The notes under the pieces were generated by a model. That model saw nothing but the letters and a program-made list of their open reading frames with translations. It was not told the DNA's origin and ran no database searches. This document shows, piece after piece, positions 41,701 to 53,729 of a stretch of DNA of 64,000 nt (positions are counted from its first letter, which is position 1; each line of letters opens with the position of its first letter). The stretch comes from Erigeron canadensis (taxonomy: Eukaryota; Streptophyta; Magnoliopsida; Asterales; Asteraceae). Both the position numbers and the translations under genes were made by a program. The DNA lies in contig NC_057761.1 in assembly GCF_010389155.1 (NCBI RefSeq), forward strand, positions 50,962,587-51,026,586. The letters run 5' to 3'.

Positions 41701-41931
41701 ACATACATCCATGGCAGAAAACAAGAAGGGACACCACAGGACTCCTACAACAGGATAGAGGCAGAACCCAAGTGAAAGGCCAAGGCCATCTACACCCTTT
41801 CTCTCAATTTTCTAGAGAGAGAAAAACACACACACACACACACACAAACACACAATAAGAGAGAGAAACTCTGTTTTTTCTTATCTTTTTTTTCAAACTA
41901 CAACCAGAAGAAGCAAATTGTTTGTAAAAAG

Positions 41932-41946
41932 ATGGAGCTCAAATAG
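41932..41946 (+). promoter_or_regulatory. Short upstream ORF in the leader of the GRAS gene
   Basis: ATG GAG CTC AAA TAG encodes four residues and lies in the probable first leader exon. A donor AAAAG|GTTTGT follows at 41963/41964. The acceptor would be the AG at 43021-43022, directly before the GRAS start codon. The leader upstream is rich in CT, GA and CA repeats (about 41800-41870). Its effect on translation is not known. Confidence 0.35.
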
Positions 41947-42877
41947 TGATATGAAGATAAAAGGTTTGTGTTACACTAATGAGTCCTTTTTTTTTTTCTT
42001 TAAACTCTTTCAGGGTTTCCAGATTTCAAATCTTGAACCAAATCATAGACATAAAGTTCTCATCTTTTTGCTCTAAAAGGCAAAGATTTCTTGAAACTTG
42101 TTCTTCTTATTTGTTAATTACTTCTTTTTCTGAGGTAGAATTTTATTTTTTATTATTTTACTTTATTGTTATCTTTTGCTGCTTAAATGAGCTACCCATT
42201 ATCTCAAAGCTTTAAATCTATGATACCCATAAAAAATTATCATTTTGAACTGAAAAAAATCAAGAATATTGAAAGTTGTTCACTAGTTCCCATTCTTCAT
42301 GTGTTAATTATTTGTCTTTTTAGTGGATTTTGTATGAATTTAGCCAAGTTTCATTAAAGCTTGTAAACCCACAATAAAAGGTTTCATTTTTGGATTACTA
42401 TGTTGCCAATTTCTTCTTTTGGTGAGTTCAATGAATTTGATTTTTATTTGTAATTAAAAGCTTGAAGTAAATTGTTGAGAAAAACAAATATATAATAAAC
42501 TGTTGCACAAAAATTAAACTGTAGATTTGTTTTAGTTGTTTTTGCAACAATTTCTTCTTTTTGGAGCTCCAAATCTGAAAATTGACCTCAAACTTTTCAT
42601 GATTTTGTACAAAAAAAATCAATATTTCGGTAAATTTGTTCTTCTTTGTTGGTCATTTCTTTGTGATGGGTTCAAGAATTTGTTCTCTCTTTTCTTTTCT
42701 TTTTTCATTAAATCTACCTTAATGTTCCAAATCTTGAATACCCACACAAAAAATTTCAATCATTTCAAGGTTTTTCCTTAAAACTTTTGCTAGCTCTTAA
42801 TTGCCATATTAAGTTATTAACTAAGTAGTTGCTCTCAGTTTTTAGTATATATATAAACAGAAAGTAAGTTCAATGAA

Positions 42878-42880
42878 CCC

Positions 42881-42901
<21 letters not shown>
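42878..42901 (+). repeat. Run of 24 cytosines upstream of the GRAS gene
   Basis: An unbroken run of 24 C followed by a run of A, 121 bp before the GRAS start codon and inside the predicted 5'-UTR intron. Long C runs can form i-motif or G-quadruplex structures, and they are also prone to sequencing error. Confidence 0.9.
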
Positions 42902-42911
<10 letters not shown>

Positions 42912-43022
42912 AATATCTATAAATCCCCCAAAATATAGCTTAATTTTTTTTAATATTTCAAGGGTTTCCATATGTTTAATTCTTATTCATGTTCTTACAA
43001 ATTTTTTTTTTTTTAGTAACAG

Positions 43023-44996
43023 ATGAGAGGTATGGCATTTGAAGTTGCAGCAGCTTTTCCACCTTCTTTATTAGAACCAAATAATAATAATAACAATAAA
43101 TTAAAAGAAGGCAGTTTTGGTAGCAATAATAATGAACCAATCTCAGTTCTTGACACCCGCCGGAGCCCCAGCCCATCCACCTCGACTTCCACACTATCTT
43201 CCTCCTTCAACGGCGGCGCAACCACCACCGCCAACACTACACCTTCACTAGGTGGAACCGATAACCCACAGAAATGGCCAGATTCTGTTCCTCAAGACAT
43301 GGGTATTTCTGGGTATGTTTCGAATTTTTTGGCTAATGTTGATAATGGTCGGAAAGATGATTGGCCGGAGTTGCAGCCTATTCCGGCTGAATTTGAACTT
43401 CAACAACAAAGATTTGGTGTTGGTTTAGAAGATTGGGAAAATTTGTTATCTGAATCCAATGGGACACAAGATCAGTCTCTACGGTGGATTTCGGGTGACT
43501 TAGATGATACTAATTTAAGCCTTCAACAGCTTTTACAAAGTAACCAGATTGAACACAATGGACAAATCCAAGAAACTACTTTCGTTTCACATTTTTCGCC
43601 GCAAAACGCAAATTTCCTACCTTTTTGTAACCCTGATCAAAACCCACAACTGGTTTTAAACCAAACTCAGTTTCACCAGCATCCGGGTTTTCAAAAAGTT
43701 CCGGTTTTCCGTCAGAATGTTGAGAAAACGGCGGTTTGTGATGTTGGTTTTGTGAAAGATTCGGTTTCCAATTTGGGTTTTCAGAAAGGTTTGATATCGA
43801 ATCCGGGTCATGAGTTGCTTAACAAGAAACCGTTGTTGGTTGCGAAACAAGAACCACCACACAGTGCGGTTTCTCCGGTTAACAATAACAACCACCACCA
43901 TCATCACCAGTACCAGGTTATCTGTGACCAGCTATTCGCAGCGGCTGAGCTAATGCTATCTGGGAACTTCTCACACGCGCAAGGGATATTGGCGCGGCTC
44001 AATCACCAGTTTGCTTCGGCTTCAGCACCAAATAAGCCGTTTCAAAGGGCAGCTTTTTATTTTAAAGAAGCTTTGCAACTTCAACTTCAGTCTAATCTGA
44101 ATCCAAATAAAAACGTTCAACCGTTTAATGGTATGTTCAAGATGGGTGCTTATAAAATGTTTTCTGAAGTTTCACCAATTATTCAGTTTATGAATTTCAC
44201 TTCAAATCAGACTATTCTAGAAGCTATTGGTGATGCGAAAAACATTCATATCATTGATTTTGATATTGGGTTTGGTGCACAATGGTCTTCTTTCATTCAG
44301 GAACTGCCTACAAAAAACAATGGTGGTTGTTCATTGAAAATCACTGCTTTCGCTTCACCTTCAACGCATCACCCGATTGAACTTGCACTCATGCACGAAA
44401 ACTTGTCACAATTTGCTCAAGAAATCGGGATCTCTTTCGAGCTTGAAGTTGTGAACTTTGATTCGTTTGATCCACGGTCGTTTTTGGTATCAGGAAACGA
44501 AACAATCGCTGTGAATTTCCCAATTTGGTCGGCTTTCACACACTTGGCTGCAATTCCATCGATTCTCCATTTCATTAAGCAACTTTCTCCAGCAATTGTG
44601 GTGTCACTTGATCGCGGTTGTGAAAGGACGGATCTACCCTTCCCACATTACCTTCTCCAAGGTCTCCAATACTTTGAGGTTTTATTGGATTCCATTGATG
44701 GTTCACATGTTGTTTCGGATGTGTCAAACAAGATTGAACGATTCCTATTTCAGCCACATATTGAACATATGGTGTTGGGTAAACTTCAATCACCCGAGCC
44801 AATGCCACACTGGAAGTCACTGTATACTGCCGGAGGGTACTCCCCTGTCCTTTTTAGCAACTTTGCAGAAACGCAAGCGGATTGTGTGGTAAAGAGGATG
44901 CAAGTTCATGGATTTCACATAGAAAAGAGGCAGGCGGCGCTTGTTCTTTGTTGGCAGAATCGCGAGCTGATGACGGCTTCAGCTTGGAAGTGTTGA
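43023..44996 (+). CDS. HAM: GRAS transcription regulator, HAIRY MERISTEM (SCL6/22/27) type
   Basis: This is a nuclear GRAS protein of the group that maintains undifferentiated shoot meristem cells. It has 657 residues in one exon; Arabidopsis relatives run from about 560 to 640. The N-terminal part is low-complexity (Asn, Ser, Thr, Gln) and carries the group hallmark SVLDTRRSPSPSTSTSTLSSSF. A His run lies near residues 287-297. The GRAS domain starts near residue 300 with FAAAELMLSGNFSHAQGILARLNHQ. The VHIID-like motif is NIHIIDFDIGFGAQW at about 407. The SAW end is LVLCWQNRELMTASAWKC. The miR171 site falls in ILARLNH (322-328). The ATG at 43023 directly follows a likely splice acceptor; a second ATG three codons later is equally possible. 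Which of SCL6, 22 or 27 it matches is not decided. Confidence 0.95.
   Translation: MRGMAFEVAAAFPPSLLEPNNNNNNKLKEGSFGSNNNEPISVLDTRRSPSPSTSTSTLSSSFNGGATTTANTTPSLGGTDNPQKWPDSVPQDMGISGYVSNFLANVDNGRKDDWPELQPIPAEFELQQQRFGVGLEDWENLLSESNGTQDQSLRWISGDLDDTNLSLQQLLQSNQIEHNGQIQETTFVSHFSPQNANFLPFCNPDQNPQLVLNQTQFHQHPGFQKVPVFRQNVEKTAVCDVGFVKDSVSNLGFQKGLISNPGHELLNKKPLLVAKQEPPHSAVSPVNNNNHHHHHQYQVICDQLFAAAELMLSGNFSHAQGILARLNHQFASASAPNKPFQRAAFYFKEALQLQLQSNLNPNKNVQPFNGMFKMGAYKMFSEVSPIIQFMNFTSNQTILEAIGDAKNIHIIDFDIGFGAQWSSFIQELPTKNNGGCSLKITAFASPSTHHPIELALMHENLSQFAQEIGISFELEVVNFDSFDPRSFLVSGNETIAVNFPIWSAFTHLAAIPSILHFIKQLSPAIVVSLDRGCERTDLPFPHYLLQGLQYFEVLLDSIDGSHVVSDVSNKIERFLFQPHIEHMVLGKLQSPEPMPHWKSLYTAGGYSPVLFSNFAETQADCVVKRMQVHGFHIEKRQAALVLCWQNRELMTASAWKC
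43985..44005 (+). promoter_or_regulatory. miR171 target site
   Basis: The 21 bases are fully complementary to the conserved miR171 sequence UGAUUGAGCCGCGCCAAUAU(C) as I remember it, with no mismatch. They encode ILARLNH of the GRAS domain, where miR171 is known to cut HAM-type transcripts. Cleavage is expected opposite microRNA bases 10 and 11. Confidence 0.95.
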
Positions 44997-46319
44997 ATTT
45001 GAGTGTGATCAGAATCTTGAAGCAAAGAAGAGGAAGTATCCAAGAGACGTTTTTAATGAACTCTGAACTCTTTTGATCATCAAGAACTAAAATAAATATG
45101 TGAACTAATGTTGTTATGTGCCTCTCCCTCTCTTTGTAAGTTCAACTTTGTAATCTCTTTTGCTTTCAATGGATCAATGATCACCTTATCTGTCTACTAC
45201 TCTTAACTGTTTGTTAACATAAAAATTTGTTGGTTGTTTCTAGTTCCGTTTTTTTTCTATTAGGTGATCTGTGTTTTGTTTTCAGTGGTTTAGTTGATGT
45301 GAAAATGGTAATCGGAAATGGCGTTTTCAAAGCCATGTACGGATCATACGATATCCCAGACACTATCCAAGTTTGGACTATATATATGATCCCTCTTAGA
45401 CTACTGCTCCGTGAATGCAACCAAAATATCGGTCAACTGATAATATTCATAACTCGATGGTTGGTGTCTATATCAAACATCCAGTCTATTATGTCGAGCA
45501 TTGACACCATTGTGTCCGTGAAACACATGATATTTTTTGTGTTAGTGTATTTATCATAAAAGTTTCAGTTTTTTCTAAAATGGGCCAGGAGAATAATACA
45601 TAGTGAACCTGCTGTTACTCGGTCCTAGATCCGTAATTGTTTTTTGTCTCGCAAGTGTTATCAATTGCTATAAATCAAACAACCATACTTTAATTAAATG
45701 AGGGTTATTTTATACTCGTAAATTGTACTATCTGTAATTGTAAACCGAACTTCAAAGCATGCAAGCATTCTTGATTATTGTGACTTTTAAACCGCACTAT
45801 CATCTTTTAATGTATACATAAGAGAGTTCAAATAATATGGAGCATTTACTTGGTGTTATGTAAACTATCACTTTTAGATAATCGGTTTCACAACTAACAA
45901 TAAGAATATACTCTATAATACTTGTACTGATTGTGATCTGTTAAAACATAGAAAAGGTTGGAAACTAATGGAAGAATCCCAGTTTTTGGATTAGACAAAA
46001 TCAATGACCAAGAATACCATAACGACCACTATCATTCTTCCACATCACAGGCCGTCGTTGCTTATCACCATCGCCTTCGCCGTCCAATCTACTCTAGCGA
46101 ATCAATAATCATAATGTGATTCAATATAGGCTCTGCCTTTAAAAGTATTCATCAAGGGGACTAGGGGAGATAGTAGGGGTGATCTCGTGATGATCTATGG
46201 TATGGACTCCACCCTTTGTGGTGATTGAAGATGCTGGTTATGATCAAAGATGGTGGTGGTTGCAATTGTCACAGAGAAGAGATAGTGCGTATTTTGACGA
46301 GAGATATAGATCAATCACA
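44997..46319. other. 3' flank of the GRAS gene and intergenic DNA
   Basis: A 3' UTR of a few hundred bases is likely, with AATAAA at about 45089. The rest, including the ORF at 45227-45559, has no recognisable domain. Confidence 0.4.
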
Positions 46320-46654
46320 CACTACAAGAAAAATGTCGATTGGTGACCTATTTTCTTAAAGACAACTAAAATTTGCTTACTAATAACCTTTTTTAGTTAC
46401 CATTAAAAGAAGTGGTCACTAAACAAAATTAGTGGCAAAAAGAATAACATTTTTTCGTCTTTAAACAAAATTAGGGTAGTCACTTTTCGTCACTAAAGGT
46501 CCGACGCTAAATTTTTTTAAAGACCAAAAAATTTTGGCCACTAACTTTGTTTAGTGACCATTTTTTTTGAATGGTAACTAAATAAGGTTATTAGTGACCA
46601 AATTTTAGTTGTCACTAAACAAAATGGTTATTAATCGACATTTTTCTTGTAATG
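46320..46654. mobile_element. Non-autonomous CACTA element (335 bp)
   Basis: It starts CACTACAAGAAAAATGTCGATT and ends AATCGACATTTTTCTTGTAATG, with one difference in the terminal motif (CACTA versus CATTA). ACA on both flanks (46317-46319, 46655-46657) is the 3-bp duplication of CACTA elements. The interior repeats TTAGTGACCA and GGTCACTAA in both orientations, so the whole element can fold back. It is non-coding. Confidence 0.88.
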
Positions 46655-48235
46655 ACATCAATGTTAGCCATAAAACACATCTTAACCATATACATAGTTT
46701 TAAATTTTATAGATGTGTATACATATGTCTAAAATATCACTACTTGTATAAAACAATTATAAGCATTTTAACAAAAAAAAATTTTTTTTTGTTTTACCGT
46801 GTATATTTTACGGGACTAGAATCAAGTACAATTCACATATATAAAACAGCCTGATTGCTTTAGTTAAGGATGTCCAAAGTCCAATCATCTACAGCTACTA
46901 TTATGAGTCCTATACAAGAGAGGTGGTGGACTTTGTTTCCAAAGTATTATTGATAACTAGAACATCAACTCAAAATGTAAGTCGTGCATTTCAAACTTGC
47001 ACATTGGGCATGATTAGTAAGACTTTAAGGCTAAGCTCGTCTTTTGACACAACATTAATTAAAAACCCAATTGCTCATTTTACCTGTAATGACGTATTTA
47101 AAATTGGACTTATCTTCTTTGCTTGTATTAAACCAGGCACGTTAACGTGCTTAGTTTATTTAATTTATAGTATTAAAATATTAATTTATATCAAAGGTGG
47201 GGTTTGTATCCAAATATTATATGAACATAGAATATAATAATCTGAGCTAGGGTTAATTTATTAGTTTATTGAAACTATTAATTTAGTACATTAAAATATA
47301 TGATGGTAGGAACATGGATAGATAAATTATGTACGTATTTTTTTAAATTTACTAATAAGATACAAAACATGACATCGTTGTCGTTGAAAACAAACTTTTA
47401 TATAAATTCTTTGCCAAACAACCTTGATAATCGTTACAGATTTGGACTAACTCTATATTTAATTCCTTGTTATCTGTATTATTGCATTTGTTTTTTATTC
47501 TCAAGATCATTATTAATAGATCCACACTTAAATACAGAGCCGAAAGGTTTTCAATAGTTATGTTAAATATTGTAACATAACGATATTAATGAGTCGGTCA
47601 CATATTAAATACGGTAACATACTATATGATGTGTAACAAAATATACAAAAAATTAAAAAATTAAAAAAACAAAAACAAGTACTAGCTAGACTGAATCAAG
47701 CGAAATGAAGTTGGTGGAAGATTATTATTATAGAAATGAAAGTATTCAGGTTCGAGTTTTGCTTTCATTACTTCGTGAAATATTCTAAGACAATTAAGGA
47801 TTTGGGCCTAGCTTGTGTACAATCCCGAGTCATAATTAAGGGAGGGTTTACGGGGTTACACGGTTCCCGCACGATAGTGTAGATCTAATGAGGTTCAAAC
47901 TTTAGACGGTAAATATAGGTCTAAGATAACTAGTCTTGATATGAAAAACTAATCTTGATATGAAAAAACTAGATTGAGATGAAAACATAGCTTTAATTTC
48001 TTATTTATAACGAAAGATATGTTTTTGCAAACACAAATAGTTACATTAAAAAAAGAGTTAACTTATATAAAGGTTTAAGAAAGATAAAAATGTGTGACAA
48101 ATCAGAACATTCCAAGAATTTCATTATATTTAATCTACCTTGTTGATTCAAATATTTAATTTGTTTATATTACATAAAGATTCGAATACTATTGCTTTTC
48201 CATTTAAGGTACCAAGTAACAACTATATATACAAT
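46655..48235. other. Intergenic region, no gene seen
   Basis: Several ORFs of 80-100 codons (46923-47237, 47300-47557) are AT-rich chance frames without motifs. A perfect palindrome, GCACGTTAACGTGC, lies at about 47138-47151, followed by TTAGT; it could be a Helitron end but the rest is missing. Confidence 0.4.
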
Positions 48236-48415
48236 GGGGAAAAAAATATGAGACTGTTAGGCACTTCAGTAGGGTAAAAAATCCTCTCATATACCTTTAT
48301 TTAAACCATAAAAATCATGGGAGGCCAAACATTTATTCAAAATATTAAAATATTGGTATGTGAGAGTTTTTTTTACCTAAATTGGATGCATAACAGCCCC
48401 ATACTCACTTTTCTC
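48236..48415. mobile_element. hAT-like MITE of about 180 bp, copy 2
   Basis: It has the same layout as the element at 32681-32862: GAGACTGTTAGGCACTTCAG at the left, CATAACAGCCCCATACTCAC at the right, ATCATGGG in the middle. TATACAAT is present on both sides (48228-48235 and 48416-48423), a perfect 8-bp duplication. It is non-coding. Confidence 0.72.
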
Positions 48416-50996
48416 ATATACAATATACAATTTGGCGTATTTTATGAGTTCTCTTAAAAACATTGTATGCATGTTTTATTTTTATCTATCTATCTACTAA
48501 TAAATAAAACTTTGTTTGACATTTGCCATAATTAATAAAAACATAAACATAGTTAAAAGGAACCAAGCTGCTTCAAAAACACAACTTGCTTGAGAGAACA
48601 TATTTTTGATTATTTATTATTTTATTGTGTTTTCTTATACGGGATATCAATTTTTTAATTAATTTAAGCAAGAGGAGACTATTTATGCCTTTCAATCATG
48701 CGACTTGTAGTTGAGATAGACAAGAATGGAAAAAAAAGAACAACAAAATCATGCATCTTTAGGTCATTTGATCCAATTTATGAATGAATATCCCAAATTC
48801 GATTATTAGCTAAAAGAACAATTTTTCACCGAGTCATCTCGTTATATGACTTTCGCATTAATTTACTTAAGAAATCATCAAAATAATAGGTCAATCACTG
48901 TTATCGTTGCAAGACTTGAAAGATTTTTAACAAAATTATCATTCCAAGATTCAAAAGATTTTTAACAAAATATTACAATAAGTCAATAATAACAGTTTTA
49001 AGCCAAGAAATGGCTCAAACGAATTTCTGGTCGTAAAACAAATGAATTAAATTGTGATGGGCTGCATTGAGAGTTTCTAGATGGCAGTGGGTTCATAGTA
49101 TTTAGATGAACATTACTGGTGATAACAGGCAACAGGGGTCCAGCTTTTTAAGTAACTTAACATATGGTACTACAATATTAATTCACACGTTGTGTCGCCA
49201 CACAATTTCTCCATACCGCCACACACAATAAAATGAAGGCATTTTTAAAGGCGCTGGTATCCCGATCATTTTTTTGGTAATTGGATCAGACTATTTGCAG
49301 CGATTATTGATGCAAATAGTGGTGTTTTTGTCCATATCCAACTATTTGCAGCGATTACTGACAGAAGACCCGTTATTTTTTGTCAGATTTGTCATTACAG
49401 ACAGGGAGCCCGTACTATCTGTAGCGATTATCGCTACAAATAGTAGGTGTGGTCTAGATACCAAAAAAGTTTGGTTGAGATATGAATCCTTTTTTAAATC
49501 AATCATGTGAATTGTAAAGGACAAATTTTATTATTGTTATTTTTTTTAAGCAAAGAATGGTGATATAACATTTAGTTCACACCACTCTCTCCAATTTCTC
49601 CCACCTTTGATGAAGAAATATATATTTTTTTTACTTTAGGAATGAAGATTAAATTTTTTTTGTAGAAACAAATTATATTACATATCACAAAAAAAAAATA
49701 GCAAGTGATGGAGTAAAATTTAAAAAGTAAGTAGATAACATACATAAAGTTGTGGTAATATATATATATATATATATATTACTTGTAATTATCTAGGGAG
49801 AAAAACTCAGTTTCCATTTTTTTACTCCTATTGGTTGATGAAAGCATCGAATAAAAAAAATTTTGGCTTACGAATCCGCATATACTTTGGACAAATGGAT
49901 TACGAACCCACTTACCATTAAAAGGATGTTCGGTATATCAATAATAAGGAACTTGATCAACTATAAAATATGGGAATTGGTATTCGTGCTACAGGTTTTT
50001 ATAAATAATAGAAAGTCTTACAGTGTGGTTAATTTATAAAAATCTATGATACGAATATCATTTCCCATAAAAGATATCTTGATTTGAGTGTATCATGGGT
50101 CTTAAATCGTTATATTTTTCTACTATATCCTATTGTGTTGCCGAAAACATAATTTATCACTTACTTTAAACGTGAGTTAGTTAAAGATGATTAGAATATT
50201 AAAAATTGTATTTATCCTCTCTACAAAAAGAAAATTATACGGAGTATAATATTGTTGAAAGGATGTACTCTTCAAGACCAATTTTGAAAGAGCATAGTCG
50301 CGAACGGATTTGACCTCAACTTATAGCGTTTCTCCTAGTGTAAGGTACATAAAAACTATCTCGTTTCCTTTTTCATTTTGTGAACGCTCACACCAAATAA
50401 AATCAAAAGATATTTTTCACATGAACTCTTTACGAAATATTAGAATGTTCAATTAAAATACGATACTGTCAATAATTACATACACATGTTATATCTAAAC
50501 TTTGAAAGACTTTTAGAAGCCAAGTTGGATGTTACGTACCTTTTAATGTCTTATACGTGGGGCTGTGGGGGTGGGTCATCAGGTAGTGCTTTTGTGACGA
50601 AGAAGGCTCGGCCCACTCTCCAAAATCTTTCAAGTTTCAATCATCATTAAGGCTAAAGTTAAACGCTAAAACTGGTCAAGTGGGTCAATATTTCATTTTC
50701 AGAAATACATAAAGGTGGAAGAAATTAACGATGTTTGGATAATTCTATATTGCAATGCATGTTTAAAAAGTGTGATTTTAATTAATGAATGATAATATAT
50801 CTTTATTTTTATTATTATATAAAATTTTCTTGCTCTATCAATAATCTCTATCTCTATCAGAAAGCACTCGGGTGGTACTCTCTGAGTCCGCCATGTCAGC
50901 GTTTTCCTATATGGCATCACCAGAATGATTTGAGAGACATGTCAGCAGCCACGTAAGCAATTTATTTGCTGAAGTGGAGTGTGTCTACTTAAACAT
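48416..50996. other. Intergenic region with a small repeat cluster
   Basis: No gene recognised. At 49286-49441 the word ACTATTTGCAGCGATTA occurs twice, and a palindrome (ACTATCTGTAGCGAT against ATCGCTACAAATAGT) follows, probably a broken transposon. A TA run lies at about 49758-49780. Confidence 0.4.
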
Positions 50997-51717
50997 ATCT
51001 TTATATATACTAAAAGACAACTGACCTAATAGCTTATTAACCAATCATAACTTTCGATTTCATCAATTTGATTTCTATGATGTCATTATGTAATTATAAC
51101 ACTACTTTATTTAATTAATATAAAATAAAATAAATTATACAATCAAAAAAATTAGAGTAGATATATCATATTTGGATAACTATAATATTAAAGTCATTAT
51201 CCACTTCATCGATATCTTTATTAACTAAACCAAATATGAAAAATATATATAGTTCGGTTGAAATAAAGAAAATTTGTATGTTATTTGTAAAATTCTTCTT
51301 TTTAATGATCATGCTTTGTTATGGTAGTTTTGGCTTTTGTAACAAAAGAATACATAAATTTTATGGACCTATCTCTTTTACATATTACATAAACAAATTA
51401 AACAAAAAATCTTATCATAATTTTAATCTTGAAAACTTAACTCATTGAAAAATCAACTAATATAATAACTTATTAATTTTACCATTTAGCTAACCAATCC
51501 TAGCTCTTCAATTATTAAAATTTAGCATTAATGATGTTATTATTAGTCTTATTATAACTTAAAAATTATAATAATTTTTATCTAAATATTTTTGTATTTA
51601 TATTTGTATTTGTATAAAACGTCTCACTAATTTACACCTTTTGTATTTCATATTATAAATTTTGGCCTCATTAAATACTTAATTAATAACTATTATAAAT
51701 CTAAATCTTTATTTTTA
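50997..51717 (+). mobile_element. Possible partial Helitron heads
   Basis: At 50997 TCTTTATATATACTAAAAGAC is followed by ACCAATCATAACTTTCGATT, closely like the first 100 bp of the Helitron at 51718. A third, weaker copy of the same segment starts near 51463. None has its own 3' hairpin, so they look like truncated relatives. Confidence 0.35.
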
Positions 51718-52078
51718 TCTGTTTATATATATATATATTAAAAGACGGTTTGCTTTAATAAATTATCGACCAATCACAACTTTCGATTTACTCAAATTGG
51801 CTTTTGCGTTAAGTTTTGACTTAATTTACAATTTTTTGTTCACTAATTTATACTTTTTAACCAATACTTTTAGTTTAATAAATCAATAATAATAGCTAAT
51901 ACATATCTAATAAAGTAATCTTCATGTTTATCTAAATATATTTCTAAATGGATCTTTACAAACTAAACATATCTTGCTTCATATATTTATTTTACGACTT
52001 TTGTCATGAACTTATAAGTTTTATTTAACTGTAGAATTTTTATATACACCCGTATATTTATACGGGTCTAAAATCTAG
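51718..52078 (+). mobile_element. Non-autonomous Helitron
   Basis: It begins TCTGTTTATATATATATAT after an A and ends with the perfect hairpin ACCCGTATA..TATACGGGT (52048-52067), seven bases, then CTAG and T. All the structural marks of a Helitron are present. It is non-coding (361 bp). Confidence 0.75.
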
Positions 52079-52079
52079 T

Positions 52080-52180
52080 ATAAGCCATTGAATGGATTTT
52101 AATAAAAAATATCGGGAGGTGGGATCGAACACGCAACCTCTTGATTCTCAGGTAAGCCGTTGTACCACTTGAACTAGAAT
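52080..52180 (-). mobile_element. tRNA-derived SINE
   Basis: On the minus strand, TTCAAGTGGTACAACGG (box A like) is followed by GAGGTTGCGTGTTCGATCCC (box B like) at the tRNA spacing, then an AT-rich tail. It does not fold as a full tRNA and has no acceptor stem, so it was not called as a tRNA gene. It abuts the 3' end of the neighbouring Helitron. Confidence 0.5.
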
Positions 52181-53729
52181 TAATTTTGTTTGTAAATTGG
52201 AAATCCACTGTTAATAAAGAATCTATATCATCATATACATACACATCGGTTTAACAACCATGAATTTCAAAGATTATTTCTATCAATTTAATACATACCT
52301 AGCAAGAAAACAAATAAACATATCATTATGGAAAGGGAAGCTCAAATTCTTTTCTCACAATCACGATCAACATGTTTTGGAATTACAACATATAGACTTT
52401 TGAATTAGCAGAGATCAGAACCTTAAGTTTAGGATTTGGAATTAAAAGGTTTTTATCAAAAATTTCTCACGCACTGCCTAACCTCACAAACTTGGGAAGA
52501 AGATCATGGTATGATTTCTTTTCATCAAAATAATCATTGTTTTTTGTGTTTTTATTAAAGGATTTTTACATATACTCATATTGGTTTAGTGATTCGAGAT
52601 TATAGGGACACACAAACAAACCTTTCTTTAAATTAATGGAATGTCGAATATGCTCAAATTTCTATTAATGAATTTTCGTATATGCTTAGAATTTAGTGAT
52701 TGTGTCTACTTGATTCAACGCGTGTTCTACAATATTGCTCCAATTTGTTTTTTCGTATATTTGTTTTTTCGTATATGACACTCCTGTTATTTTCTAAGAA
52801 TTCAAGTTCTTAGCAATCTACTATATATGCTTATGATAAAATTTGCTGAAATCCCAACAAATATACTAGATTAGTATAAAATTTTATTATGATCTCTACT
52901 TTCTCACTTTTTTTCTTTTTGTAGGAACAAAAGCTTATAACACTTCTCCTTCCGACTTTCCAGCACCGGGCAGGTGTCAAACTCTATACATCGTAGGAAC
53001 AAGCCTTTGAAATTGTTGTGGCTGATTTATTGTTTAGTTCATGTGTCATGTTTTGGTTAACCATAACACTGTATTGTTTAGTTTTTTTAAGGGTGGAGTG
53101 GAGAGGAGAAGATAAAATTATAAAATGTATTCTTAAGATTTTTTTAAGTGTGGAAAGGGAAGGAGTGGAAAGGATTCAAGGGGGAGTTTAGTTTTTTTTG
53201 CTCCAAAAGTTTTCCCCTCATTTTTGAGGTGATTAGGAAGGAAAACTATTCATTCCTCCCATCTCCTTTCTTTTCTTAAGTTAACTAAACAACACAGTGT
53301 AAATGTCTTTCTATAGAAAAAAACCCGTAGATATTTGAAGGTTACAATTTTTACATGTTGAAATCTATTTTATAGAACAACCCAAAAAGCATGGCTAAAT
53401 GATAAATTGCGACCTTTCAAGAATATTATGTTGGTTTTCAACCATCAAAAATACTGGATATCAAAACATATTCAACAATAGTTACTTGGAATATATGGTT
53501 TATATTCCTAACTTGGAATATTCCCTATATTTCTAAACTATATCAAATGGATGATGATTTTAGTGTTAGTATGTAAATTCATATTTCAACATAAGAGTAT
53601 AGATACATATTGGATATCATGTAATAATAAATTGGTGAAAAGTTGTTGTTGTTTACTGGTTGTGTCTTTATCTTTTGATATAGATTGTCACAATTTATTG
53701 TTTTTATTATATGTAATTCACAAAGACTT
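52181..53729. other. Non-coding region upstream of the helicase remnant
   Basis: No coherent reading frame. If the helicase remnant downstream belongs to a former autonomous Helitron, its earlier coding parts may be dispersed here, but no motif could be read. Confidence 0.3.

Noticed and set aside
43656..44892. Other-frame ORFs of about 80-100 codons over the GRAS gene
   Set aside because: Shadows of the 657-codon GRAS frame, which has clear domain content.
45227..45559. 110-codon ORF after the GRAS gene
   Set aside because: No recognisable domain, poor start context, AT-rich composition like the surrounding non-coding DNA.
47138..47156. Perfect palindrome GCACGTTAACGTGC followed by TTAGT, as a Helitron end
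   Set aside because: The gap between hairpin and terminus is absent, the CTAG is mutated and no 5' end was found.
52112..52176. Possible tRNA gene on the minus strand
   Set aside because: Box A and box B are present but no acceptor stem or anticodon arm can be formed; a SINE head fits better.
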